Positions 1 through 5,369 of a stretch of 5,369 nucleotides of DNA are shown here, piece after piece. The notes beneath the pieces are model-generated. The model did not search any database. It was not told where the DNA came from and was given only the letters and a program-made list of their open reading frames with translations. Source of the stretch: Rhodothermia bacterium (GTDB lineage Bacteria > Bacteroidota > Rhodothermia > Rhodothermales > JABDKH01); NCBI GenBank assembly GCA_030431165.1, contig JAUIJQ010000266.1, positions 1 to 5,369 of the forward strand. The letters run 5' to 3'. The number at the start of each line of letters is the position of its first letter. Position 1 is the first letter of the stretch. The translations under genes and the position numbers were made by a program.

Positions 1-1
1 A

Positions 2-220
2 GGGCCAAGCGTTTCACAGCCACACGGCTCAGCGCTTTCGCCTGACGGTCGCTACGTCTTCATTTCCAATCAGAACGGCGACGGCTCCTTTACGCCCAGC
101 TCGGGTGATCCGTCAGACGGTACGGGCAATGTCGTTGTGATCGACACGGCCACAAACGAGATCGTCAAGACGATCGAGGTGGGCAAGAACCCATCCGGCA
201 TCGGTACCCGGCCCCGCTAA
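2..220 (+). CDS. YVTN-type beta-propeller repeat protein, C-terminal fragment
   Basis: This is the last 72 codons of a gene that begins before the window; the reading frame is open from base 2 to the TAA at 218-220. The translation shows a beta-propeller blade of the YVTN/40-residue type: PHGSALSPDGRYVFISNQN, then a loop rich in Gly, Ser and Asp, then NVVVIDTATNEIVKTIEVG and a final PSGIG motif before the stop. Such blades occur in secreted or periplasmic propeller proteins, and the family gives a fold rather than a specific reaction. The acidic, glycine-rich insertion between the two strand motifs (about residues 25-43 of the fragment) is longer than in a minimal blade. The stop codon overlaps by one base an ATG at 220 (TAATG), and the next gene follows on the same strand, so the two may form an operon of exported propeller proteins. 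Substrate or partner cannot be told from this fragment. Confidence 0.85.
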   Translation, partial: GPSVSQPHGSALSPDGRYVFISNQNGDGSFTPSSGDPSDGTGNVVVIDTATNEIVKTIEVGKNPSGIGTRPR

Positions 221-279
221 TGTTGGCGCGTGCCCAAGCGCGCGCTACGTACATCTGCAACACTCAGAACGCGATCCGC

Positions 280-2184
280 ATGCGCTCTCCCGTTTCCCTT
301 GCCTCAATTGTAATTGCAGGACTGTTTGTGCTCGCCGGATGCTCTTCCCAGTCCGGAGACATGATGTCCAACGGGGCATCGGGAGACGGCGCCTCAGCGA
401 CATCGGGAGGCAGTTCAAACGCCGGCAACGGTTCGACCGCGGGACCCACGTCGTCGTGGACACGTGATGTGGCTCCGTTTGTCGTGCGCGATGGAAACGG
501 TGCTGCGTACCGGTTCCCGTTCCTTGGCGGCATCAACGTCCCGCGCACGCAGCTCGTCGATATCGATGCCGACGGCGACCAGGACCTCTTCCTGCAGGAA
601 TACACGGGAAAACTGATGTTCTTCGAGAACACGGGATCTGCAAGCCGTCATGAGTACACGTTCAGATCGGACGCGTACGGTGACCTCGACATCGGAGAGT
701 GGTACCGAATTGTTGACCTCGATCAGGATGGTGATTTTGACATCCTCGCCGAAAAGCGCTTCAGCCACGTTCGCTACTTCAAGAACACCGGCACGCCTTC
801 GTCACCGCGATTCGACACGACGTTGTATGCGCTGAAGGACACTGACGGAGAGGAGCTTTTTTCGGATCGCCAGAATATTCCCAACGTGACTGACATCGAC
901 GGCGATGGCAAGCTCGACCTCTTTGTTGGGAGGGTCGACGGCACGATCTATCGATACGAAGCGGTTGACGAAGACAGCCAGGGAATGCCTCGCTTTGTCC
1001 TCGTGTCCACGCGGTTTGAAGAGATCGAAATCATTGGCGAGATACAGGTTGGCGCCAGCTTGCACGGCGCAAACACAATGGCCTACGCCGACTACGACGG
1101 GGACGGAGACGATGATCTGTTCTGGGGCGACTTCTTCGAATCGGGGCTGCTGCTGATCGAGAACTCTGGATCGGCGAACGCGCCGGCCCTGCAGAACGAG
1201 CCGGTCCGGTTTCCGCGGAACGAACCACTTCGCACAAGCGGCTACAACGCGCCGGCTTTCGGGGATCTCAACGGCGACGGCCGCCCCGACGCCCTGGTCG
1301 GTGTCCTTGGTGGCGCGTTTAATCCGTCGACCACGGCATCCGACAACCTGTACCACCTCGAACACACCGGTGAGCGCGACTTCCAGGTCGTGACGACCCG
1401 CTTCCTGAGCGGCATCGACGTCGGAACCGAAAGCATCCCGGCCCTTGCTGACATTGACGCGGACGGGGACCTCGATCTCTTCGTTTCAAACAAGATCGAC
1501 CCCATGGACGGTCGTCGATCCCTGATCTACTACTATGAGAACCAGGGAACGCGCACAGCGCCGGCCTTCCAGCTTACCGACACCCTGGCGATTGCTGAGT
1601 CATATCACGCTGCACCGACTTTCGGTGATATCGATGCTGATGGTGACCTCGACATCATCCTCGGTTCGTGGACGAAGGGAATGATGCTCGTACGAAATCA
1701 GGGCACGCCGTCTTCGCCAGACTTTGTGCTTGAAGATGACGATTACCTCCAGCTTACCCGGGGCAGCAACGCGACGCCCGTGCTTGTCGACATCGACGGT
1801 GATGGCGATCTCGATCTCTTTGCTGGCGAGTCTTCGGGCGACCTCAACTATTACGAAAACGTGGGTTCACCGGACGCGCCCTCCTTCTCGTTTGTGTCAG
1901 ATTCCTACGCCGACGTTGACGCGGGCCGACGCAGTTTCGTCGAGTTTGCCGATATCGATGGAGATGGAGACCAGGACATGATCGTTGGGCGGGACAAAGG
2001 CTCTCCGATGGTACTCCGCAACGACGGTGACGAAAACACGCCGCGTTTTGTTGATGGCGGTGTTCTCCCGATTGAAACGCCGGAGTTTGCTACGCCGCGC
2101 CTGGCTGACCTGGACGGCGACGGGCGACTCGACATCGTTGCCGGCGTTACGGGCGGTGGCCTGTATTACTTTGCCGGCAACTAG
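280..2184 (+). CDS. FG-GAP/VCBS-repeat surface lipoprotein with ten calcium-binding loops
   Basis: The frame is open from ATG 220, but I place the start at ATG 280 because that gives a textbook lipoprotein signal: MRSP, a hydrophobic stretch (residues 7-19) and the lipobox LAGC with the lipidated Cys at residue 21. The product is then 634 residues. A Ser/Gly/Ala-rich linker (about 22-55) is followed by ten loops of the DxDxDGDxD type beginning near residues 94, 146, 205, 271, 329, 391, 450, 504, 558 and 610, spaced 52-66 residues apart. Each is followed by a hydrophobic strand (LFVG, IILG, MIVG and similar), and most are preceded or followed by a NxGxxxxPxF motif. This is the FG-GAP/VCBS pattern, which folds as a calcium-dependent beta-propeller in extracellular proteins. 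No catalytic domain is seen; adhesion or ligand binding at the cell surface is an inference. No strong Shine-Dalgarno sequence precedes either start. It lies 59 bases after the upstream propeller gene, or overlaps it by 1 base if ATG 220 is used. Confidence 0.88.
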   Translation: MRSPVSLASIVIAGLFVLAGCSSQSGDMMSNGASGDGASATSGGSSNAGNGSTAGPTSSWTRDVAPFVVRDGNGAAYRFPFLGGINVPRTQLVDIDADGDQDLFLQEYTGKLMFFENTGSASRHEYTFRSDAYGDLDIGEWYRIVDLDQDGDFDILAEKRFSHVRYFKNTGTPSSPRFDTTLYALKDTDGEELFSDRQNIPNVTDIDGDGKLDLFVGRVDGTIYRYEAVDEDSQGMPRFVLVSTRFEEIEIIGEIQVGASLHGANTMAYADYDGDGDDDLFWGDFFESGLLLIENSGSANAPALQNEPVRFPRNEPLRTSGYNAPAFGDLNGDGRPDALVGVLGGAFNPSTTASDNLYHLEHTGERDFQVVTTRFLSGIDVGTESIPALADIDADGDLDLFVSNKIDPMDGRRSLIYYYENQGTRTAPAFQLTDTLAIAESYHAAPTFGDIDADGDLDIILGSWTKGMMLVRNQGTPSSPDFVLEDDDYLQLTRGSNATPVLVDIDGDGDLDLFAGESSGDLNYYENVGSPDAPSFSFVSDSYADVDAGRRSFVEFADIDGDGDQDMIVGRDKGSPMVLRNDGDENTPRFVDGGVLPIETPEFATPRLADLDGDGRLDIVAGVTGGGLYYFAGN

Positions 2185-2211
2185 CCGGTAACCTCGGCAA
2201 GTACAGCCGTT

Positions 2212-2907
2212 TTGGCGTCTGCCGCAGCTACATCCGGGATATTGGCATCAATCGATCACGCACGGACGCTGACGCTTTTTGACGAACCCGTCGAGAAGCC
2301 GGTAGCCCGGCGTGCGATCTCGGCCGCGCCGCCCATGCCGGTGCGCAAAGACTTCGACATCGACGAGGTGGCCCGGCTTGCACGACAGCTCATGGCTGAG
2401 CTGGGGATCCGGCTTCGCGGCAAAACCCTTCAGGCCACCGGATGGCGTTTTGCCTTTGATCGCGCTAGAACTCGGCTGGGCTGCTGCAGCTACACGGCAG
2501 TCAAGGGCGGCCGAGCCCAGCGCAAAGTCATCAGTTTGTCGCGTCCCTTCAGCGAACGGTACGGATGGACCGTGATGGAGGACGTCATGCGGCATGAGAT
2601 TGCGCATGCTCTCGACGTTGATCAACGCGGCCGCACTGATCACGGTGACCAATGGAAAAGGTGGGCCGTTGAATGCGAAGCTGATCCGACGCGACTGTAC
2701 GAAGATGGGGACGTGCAGCTACCACCACGATACGTAGCGATCTGTCCGGTCTGCCGGGCCCGCACGCCGTACCACCGGCGCCCGCGGCGAGCGGGGGCCT
2801 GCGCAGCGTGTTGCAGCAAGTACAACGGGGGCCGTTATGATCCCCGATTCAGGCTGGAGTTCTTCGAGGCTGGAAGTGCCCCGGCAGAGCAGCTTGTGCT
2901 CTTCTGA
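2212..2907 (+). CDS. SprT-like zinc metalloprotease with C-terminal clamp-binding-like motif
   Basis: The product has 231 residues from TTG 2212; TTG 2242 and ATG 2335 (190 residues) are alternative starts, and none has a good Shine-Dalgarno sequence. The SprT core spans about residues 47-217. Zinc-binding HExxH is HEIAH at 128-132 with catalytic Glu129, and His144 in DHGDQW is the expected third zinc ligand. A C-terminal zinc ribbon follows, with CPVC at 178-181 and CAAC at 197-200. SprT-domain proteins are metalloproteases; eukaryotic SPRTN/DVC1 cleaves proteins crosslinked to DNA, while most bacterial members are uncharacterised. The protein ends in QLVLF at 227-231, a close match to the bacterial beta-clamp (DnaN) binding pentapeptide QL(S/D)LF, and has TLTLF at 19-23 if the early TTG starts are used. 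There is no signal peptide, so it is cytoplasmic. It follows the lipoprotein by 27 bases in the same frame. A role in DNA-protein crosslink repair at the replication clamp is inferred, not shown. Confidence 0.88.
   Translation: MASAAATSGILASIDHARTLTLFDEPVEKPVARRAISAAPPMPVRKDFDIDEVARLARQLMAELGIRLRGKTLQATGWRFAFDRARTRLGCCSYTAVKGGRAQRKVISLSRPFSERYGWTVMEDVMRHEIAHALDVDQRGRTDHGDQWKRWAVECEADPTRLYEDGDVQLPPRYVAICPVCRARTPYHRRPRRAGACAACCSKYNGGRYDPRFRLEFFEAGSAPAEQLVLF
2890..2904 (+). other. Beta-clamp (DnaN) binding-like motif QLVLF at protein C-terminus
   Basis: Codons CAG CTT GTG CTC TTC, directly before the TGA stop of the SprT-like gene, encode QLVLF as the last five residues. The known bacterial sliding-clamp binding consensus is QL(S/D)LF; four of five positions match, with Val at the variable third position. 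A flexible protein end is a usual place for such a motif, and the stretch before it (AGSAPAE) looks like a disordered tether. Clamp binding is inferred from the match alone. Confidence 0.55.
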
Positions 2908-2926
2908 GCTACGCCCCCTTGCACCT

Positions 2927-2962
2927 GCGACAAGCGTTGGCGGCCAATGTTGATCGCTTCGC
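2927..2962. terminator. Possible bidirectional terminator hairpin between convergent genes
   Basis: The 59-base gap between the stop of the SprT-like gene and the stop of the transporter gene contains an imperfect inverted repeat: GCG-AC-AAGCG (2927-2936) against CGCTTCGC (2955-2962), eight pairs with a two-base bulge. A small inner TTGG/CCAA hairpin sits at 2937-2947. No T-tract follows on either strand, so it does not fit a classical intrinsic terminator. Its position between convergent genes is the main argument for it. Confidence 0.28.
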
Positions 2963-2966
2963 ACAG

Positions 2967-4280
2967 CTAGGCAATGCCGGCCAGCGCCGCGAGCACCCCG
3001 AGTAGCGCACCGCCGAGAATGATCCAGGCAGAATTAAGCTTGAACCGAAACAGGGCGACGGCGGCAAGCGCCAGAATGCCCCACGCCACGGGCGACACCA
3101 GCGTCGCAACACCAAGCCGGTACGTCACCCATACCATGAGGGCAACGGCAGCAACATTCACCGCGTCCAGAAACGAGCCAATCCAGATCGACTGACGCAT
3201 TTTCGGGATGAGCGGATTGAGCACAAGTACAAAGAGGAACGAAGGAAGAAATATGCCGATGGTTGCCACGATAGCGCCCGGCCAGCCGGCAATCACGAAG
3301 CCGATAAATGTCGCTGTCGACAATACCGGGCCCGGCGTGAACTGACCGATCGCAATTGCATCAACCAACTGCTCGTTGGTCAGCCACCCGTAGTTATTCA
3401 CCAGGTCACCTTCCAGGAAGGCAAAGAGCACGTAGCCACTTCCGTATAGCACAGCGCCAACCTTCAGAAAGAAGAGCCCCAGTTTCCACAGCGGCACCGC
3501 GCCGACCACAGCGCCCGCTGCTGCAACAACCGCTGCCCCTAATGTAGACCGCGCGGCAGGGGCCGCAAGAGAACCACCAACGATTGACGTCGCCGCATCA
3601 GCGTTGCGCGCAAGCATTCCCGCGAAGGGCGCAAGTACCCCGATCGGTGCGGCACCCCGGCGAGCGGCATCCATCCGCAACCAGACCATACCGGCAATGC
3701 CACCCAGCAGCATCGCCGCGATTTCTGAAACGCCAAGCGCCAGGGCGATGACCGCGCCGAGTCCGACGGCGGCATGTTGCCAACGCCGAACGGCTTTTTT
3801 GCCGAGCTTCCAGAGTGCCCCCGCAATTATGGCCAGGACCGCCGGCTTGATGCCTACGAGGAAAGGCTCCACGTCGGGCAGCGTGCCGTAGCGCACATAC
3901 AGCCAACCGAGGAGACCTGTCAGCGTCGCCGCCGGGAAAATGAACGACGCGCCGGCCGCGAACAGTCCAGGCCAACCTGCACGCTCGTAGCCGACGTGCA
4001 TTGTCATCTCTGTCGAGTTCGGCCCCGGGATCAGGTTTGTCGCGCCTATGAGATCGAGGAAGTGCTCGCGCGAGATCCAACGCCGCCGCGTCACAAACTC
4101 GTCCTCCATCATGGCGATGTGTGCCGCCGGGCCGCCAAAGGCAACGCACCCGAGCTTGAAGAATATTCGCGCGACTTCGCCCACGGAGCCGCGCCTAGGC
4201 TCGCTCGCTGCGCCCGCACCCTCCTCCACATCGACGACCGGTTGTTTGTCCCGGTCGGGCACCTCGTCCTGCTGTCTCAT
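2967..4280 (-). CDS. chrA: Chromate transporter, ChrA family (two CHR domains)
   Basis: From ATG 4280 the product has 437 residues, near the usual length of long-chain CHR-family proteins. It has two homologous halves. The N-terminal CHR domain begins near residue 36 with FFKLGCVAFGGP (40-51), then the E-x-E-F-V-x-RRRW segment (59-68) and IPGP at 84-87. The C-terminal half has GSGYVLFAFL (280-289), GWLT (298-301) and GQFTPGP at 312-318, then IAGWPGA. Hydrophobic segments fill most of both halves, so it is an inner-membrane protein with roughly ten membrane segments. Known ChrA proteins expel chromate, probably driven by the proton gradient; other CHR members may carry sulfate or related anions, so the substrate here is inferred. 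The first 35 residues are polar and acidic and are probably a cytoplasmic tail. The gene starts 10 bases after the stop of the Cys-pair protein and is probably co-transcribed with it. A longer reading from ATG 4394 would overlap that gene and adds only low-complexity residues. Confidence 0.92.
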   Translation of the reverse strand: MRQQDEVPDRDKQPVVDVEEGAGAASEPRRGSVGEVARIFFKLGCVAFGGPAAHIAMMEDEFVTRRRWISREHFLDLIGATNLIPGPNSTEMTMHVGYERAGWPGLFAAGASFIFPAATLTGLLGWLYVRYGTLPDVEPFLVGIKPAVLAIIAGALWKLGKKAVRRWQHAAVGLGAVIALALGVSEIAAMLLGGIAGMVWLRMDAARRGAAPIGVLAPFAGMLARNADAATSIVGGSLAAPAARSTLGAAVVAAAGAVVGAVPLWKLGLFFLKVGAVLYGSGYVLFAFLEGDLVNNYGWLTNEQLVDAIAIGQFTPGPVLSTATFIGFVIAGWPGAIVATIGIFLPSFLFVLVLNPLIPKMRQSIWIGSFLDAVNVAAVALMVWVTYRLGVATLVSPVAWGILALAAVALFRFKLNSAWIILGGALLGVLAALAGIA

Positions 4281-4290
4281 GAGACGTCGG

Positions 4291-4971
4291 CTAGAGAATG
4301 AGGACGTGCGGCTCGAACTCGGGCGGGAGCCCGAAGTACTGGTCGCGCAATCCGCCGAGCGCATCAACTGTCTTTGCGGAGAGCAGTCCGACAATCTCGT
4401 CGATGGCGGGTCCGCCGATCATAAACGGCGCGGGGCCGACCACCAAGCGATCACCGATGCAGTGGCCGACGATCTGGTATTCTTCGAGCTCTTCGACGCG
4501 TACTCCTGTGACCATGCACGTCCCCAGCCTCGGTTTCATGTCGTCGGAGTCGTACTCGGCCAGGTATCGCTGTCTCGCTTCCGGGTCAACGCGTTCGCGA
4601 AAGTACGCGTCGAGGCGCTCTCTCGATTCTTCCGAGAAGCCGGCTGACAGGGTGGCATAGCAGTCCATGCAGACGGCGTACTCGAAAACGGTGTCCTGAA
4701 CGCCGTAGTCGTTGTACTTCCTGACCGCCTTCTCCACCATGTACTCGTCGTACTCTTCAAACGCGTTGTTGCAGACGAGGCAGGAGGTGAAGGGCCGGCC
4801 GGTCTCAGACGAGCAGAGTTCTTTGGGTATGTCGACGAAGGCAAACACGTTGATCGCCAATTTAGGGCAATTCGATCTACCGGTGTTTCGGCAGCGTAAA
4901 CCATCTACGGCCCCCGCGTGTCTCTTATGCAGACGGCGGAAGCTTGCCGCGACCGAGTCACGCACCGTCAT
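4291..4971 (-). CDS. Hypothetical protein with paired CxxC motifs, upstream of chrA
   Basis: I do not recognise a named family. Read from the only ATG (4971) it has 226 residues, but the first 38 or so look non-coding (rarer codons such as AGA, TTA and CGA; no domain-like pattern). TTG 4860 or GTG 4848, just before VFAFVDIPKEL, may be the real start, giving about 185-189 residues. In 226-residue numbering it has CLVC at 64-67 and CMDC at 101-104, a likely four-Cys metal (zinc) site in the pattern CxxC-x33-CxxC. Further Cys lie at 53, 152 and 171. An acidic helical stretch (SEESRERLDAYFRERVD, 113-129) follows, then EELEEYQIVGHC (160-171), and a C-terminal region with PFMIGGPAIDEIVGLLS (182-198) and YFGLPPEF (212-219). 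There is no signal peptide or membrane segment, so it is probably cytoplasmic. It ends 10 bases before the ChrA start on the same strand, suggesting one transcript. A link to metal or oxyanion handling is possible from context only. Confidence 0.75.
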   Translation of the reverse strand: MTVRDSVAASFRRLHKRHAGAVDGLRCRNTGRSNCPKLAINVFAFVDIPKELCSSETGRPFTSCLVCNNAFEEYDEYMVEKAVRKYNDYGVQDTVFEYAVCMDCYATLSAGFSEESRERLDAYFRERVDPEARQRYLAEYDSDDMKPRLGTCMVTGVRVEELEEYQIVGHCIGDRLVVGPAPFMIGGPAIDEIVGLLSAKTVDALGGLRDQYFGLPPEFEPHVLIL

Positions 4972-4972
4972 T

Positions 4973-5000
4973 CGGGTTTTTTTCCGCCGCGCGTAACCCG
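4973..5000. repeat. Inverted repeat CGGGTT/AACCCG beside the 226-residue gene
   Basis: CGGGTT at 4973-4978 is repeated inverted as AACCCG at 4995-5000, with a 16-base loop that includes a run of seven T (4977-4983, partly in the stem) and a CCGCCGCGCG stretch. On the minus strand it would lie in the leader just before ATG 4971, or further upstream if translation begins at 4860 or 4848. Six pairs with a long loop is weak, and chance is a real alternative. Confidence 0.25.
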
Positions 5001-5018
5001 GCCCGCATCGTCGCGTAG

Positions 5019-5034
5019 TGCTAGGATCATAGCA
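5019..5034. promoter_or_regulatory. Candidate operator: 16-base near-perfect dyad in divergent intergenic region
   Basis: The sequence TGCTAGGATCATAGCA reads as its own reverse complement at 14 of 16 positions, in the form TGCTA-n-GATC-n-TAGCA. It lies between the minus-strand unit (Cys-pair protein and ChrA) and the plus-strand gene starting at 5137, about 100 bases before the latter. This is a usual place and size for a dimeric repressor or activator site. No regulator gene is in the window and no convincing -35/-10 pair was found next to it, so the role is inferred. Confidence 0.35.
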
Positions 5035-5136
5035 GCCAATCGGCGCCTGCCTTCATGGGCCAGCCCTCTGCGCATATACATCCGGCCCCCGCGTTCACTG
5101 CCCGCAATCCACGATTACTGAGTCAAACGGACCGCC

Positions 5137-5369
5137 ATGTCAATTTTGTTACGACTCCCGAACCGTCGCACCTGGGCTTTCTGGGGCCTCTCAGCCGCTG
5201 TCGCGTTGTTGGTTGCGACGCCCGCATCGAGCCAGGCCAACCGACAGGTTCCACAATCCGGTATTGTCGGGGCGGACTTTGCACCTAACGTCAAGCCGAC
5301 GCTCATCATCCAGCGTGCTGATGAAGCGATCCATGTTGACGGCGAGATGACCGAATCGGCGTGGCAACG
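5137..5369 (+). CDS. Secreted CBM9-like/DUF5916-type protein, N-terminal fragment
   Basis: The first 77 codons are present and the gene runs off the right edge. ATG 5137 is the only plausible start: an in-frame TGA lies at 5119-5121 with no start codon between. Residues 1-34 form a signal peptide: positive RLPNRR (6-11), a hydrophobic core WAFWGLSAAVALLVA (13-27) and a likely cleavage after ASSQA. The mature part contains PTLIIQRADEAIHVDGEMTE followed by SAW at about residues 54-76, matching the start of the CBM9-like domain (xxIxIDGxxDExxW) that opens DUF5916 proteins. Those are typically large exported proteins of Bacteroidota and relatives with a C-terminal region predicted to be a beta-barrel; their function is unknown. 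The start of other secreted CBM9-like enzymes would look the same, so the exact family is not settled. It is transcribed away from the ChrA unit and probably has its own promoter in the region before it; no Shine-Dalgarno sequence is seen. Confidence 0.75.
   Translation, partial: MSILLRLPNRRTWAFWGLSAAVALLVATPASSQANRQVPQSGIVGADFAPNVKPTLIIQRADEAIHVDGEMTESAWQ

Noticed and set aside
802..1365. 187-codon open frame on the minus strand
   Set aside because: It lies wholly antisense to the VCBS lipoprotein, where GAC/GAT-rich repeats give long open antisense frames; the translation is Arg/Val-rich with no domain pattern.
559..2130. DNA-level tandem repeat or CRISPR-like array in the lipoprotein gene
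   Set aside because: The periodicity comes from the DxDxDGDxD protein motif; the codons vary and the spacing ranges from 52 to 66 codons, so these are not DNA repeats.
4281..4394. A longer chrA start at ATG 4394
   Set aside because: It would overlap the end of the upstream gene by about 100 bases and adds a Ser/Arg-rich stretch typical of an out-of-frame reading; ATG 4280 leaves a clean 10-base gap.
3774..4647. Long plus-strand open frames (3774-4301 and 4048-4647)
   Set aside because: They are antisense to chrA and the Cys-pair gene, cross the boundary between them, and show no recognisable motif; the minus-strand readings are clearly the genes.
4977..4983. Run of seven T as an intrinsic terminator
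   Set aside because: No stable GC-rich stem directly precedes it on the plus strand and no gene ends just upstream of it; it lies in a region between divergent genes.
5022..5027. TAGGAT as a -10 promoter box
   Set aside because: No TTGACA-like or Bacteroidota TTTG-like element lies at the right distance upstream, and the hexamer is part of the dyad, so I do not call a promoter.
5055..5288. 77-codon plus-strand frame overlapping the signal peptide region
   Set aside because: It is out of frame with the secreted protein, whose signal peptide and CBM9-like start are convincing, and has no pattern of its own.

Overview
The window looks like chromosomal DNA from a GC-rich member of the Bacteroidota/Rhodothermota lineage (Salinibacter/Rhodothermus-like). 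Three things suggest this. It combines YVTN-propeller, VCBS/FG-GAP lipoprotein and CBM9-like (DUF5916-type) secreted proteins. Its start codons lack clear Shine-Dalgarno sequences, as is common in that group. Its coding sequence is GC-rich. The assignment is an inference from gene content; there is no rRNA or marker gene here. I see no mobile element, CRISPR array, tRNA or rRNA.

Left part (1-2907, + strand): the C-terminal end of a YVTN-type beta-propeller protein; then a 634-residue lipoprotein with ten DxDxDGDxD calcium-binding repeats (predicted cell-surface FG-GAP/VCBS propeller); then, 27 bases on, an SprT-like zinc metalloprotease. The spacing allows co-transcription of all three. The first two are envelope proteins. 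The third is cytoplasmic and probably acts on DNA, so any co-transcription there may be incidental.

Middle part (2967-4971, - strand): a two-gene unit converging on the protease gene. A Cys-pair protein of unrecognised family comes first, followed 10 bases later by a ChrA-type two-domain chromate/anion transporter. The 59-base gap between the convergent 3' ends holds an imperfect hairpin that may act as a shared terminator.

Right part (4972-5369): a divergent intergenic region carrying a 16-base near-perfect dyad, then the first 77 codons of a secreted protein whose N-terminus resembles the CBM9-like domain of the DUF5916 family; it runs off the window.

The most interesting observation is the SprT-like protease. 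It ends in the pentapeptide QLVLF exactly at its C-terminus, a close match to the bacterial sliding-clamp (DnaN) binding consensus QL(S/D)LF, and has a second related LTLF motif near its N-terminus. Eukaryotic SPRTN/DVC1, an SprT-domain protease that degrades DNA-protein crosslinks, binds the clamp PCNA through a PIP box. This gene may therefore encode a bacterial counterpart recruited to the replication clamp.
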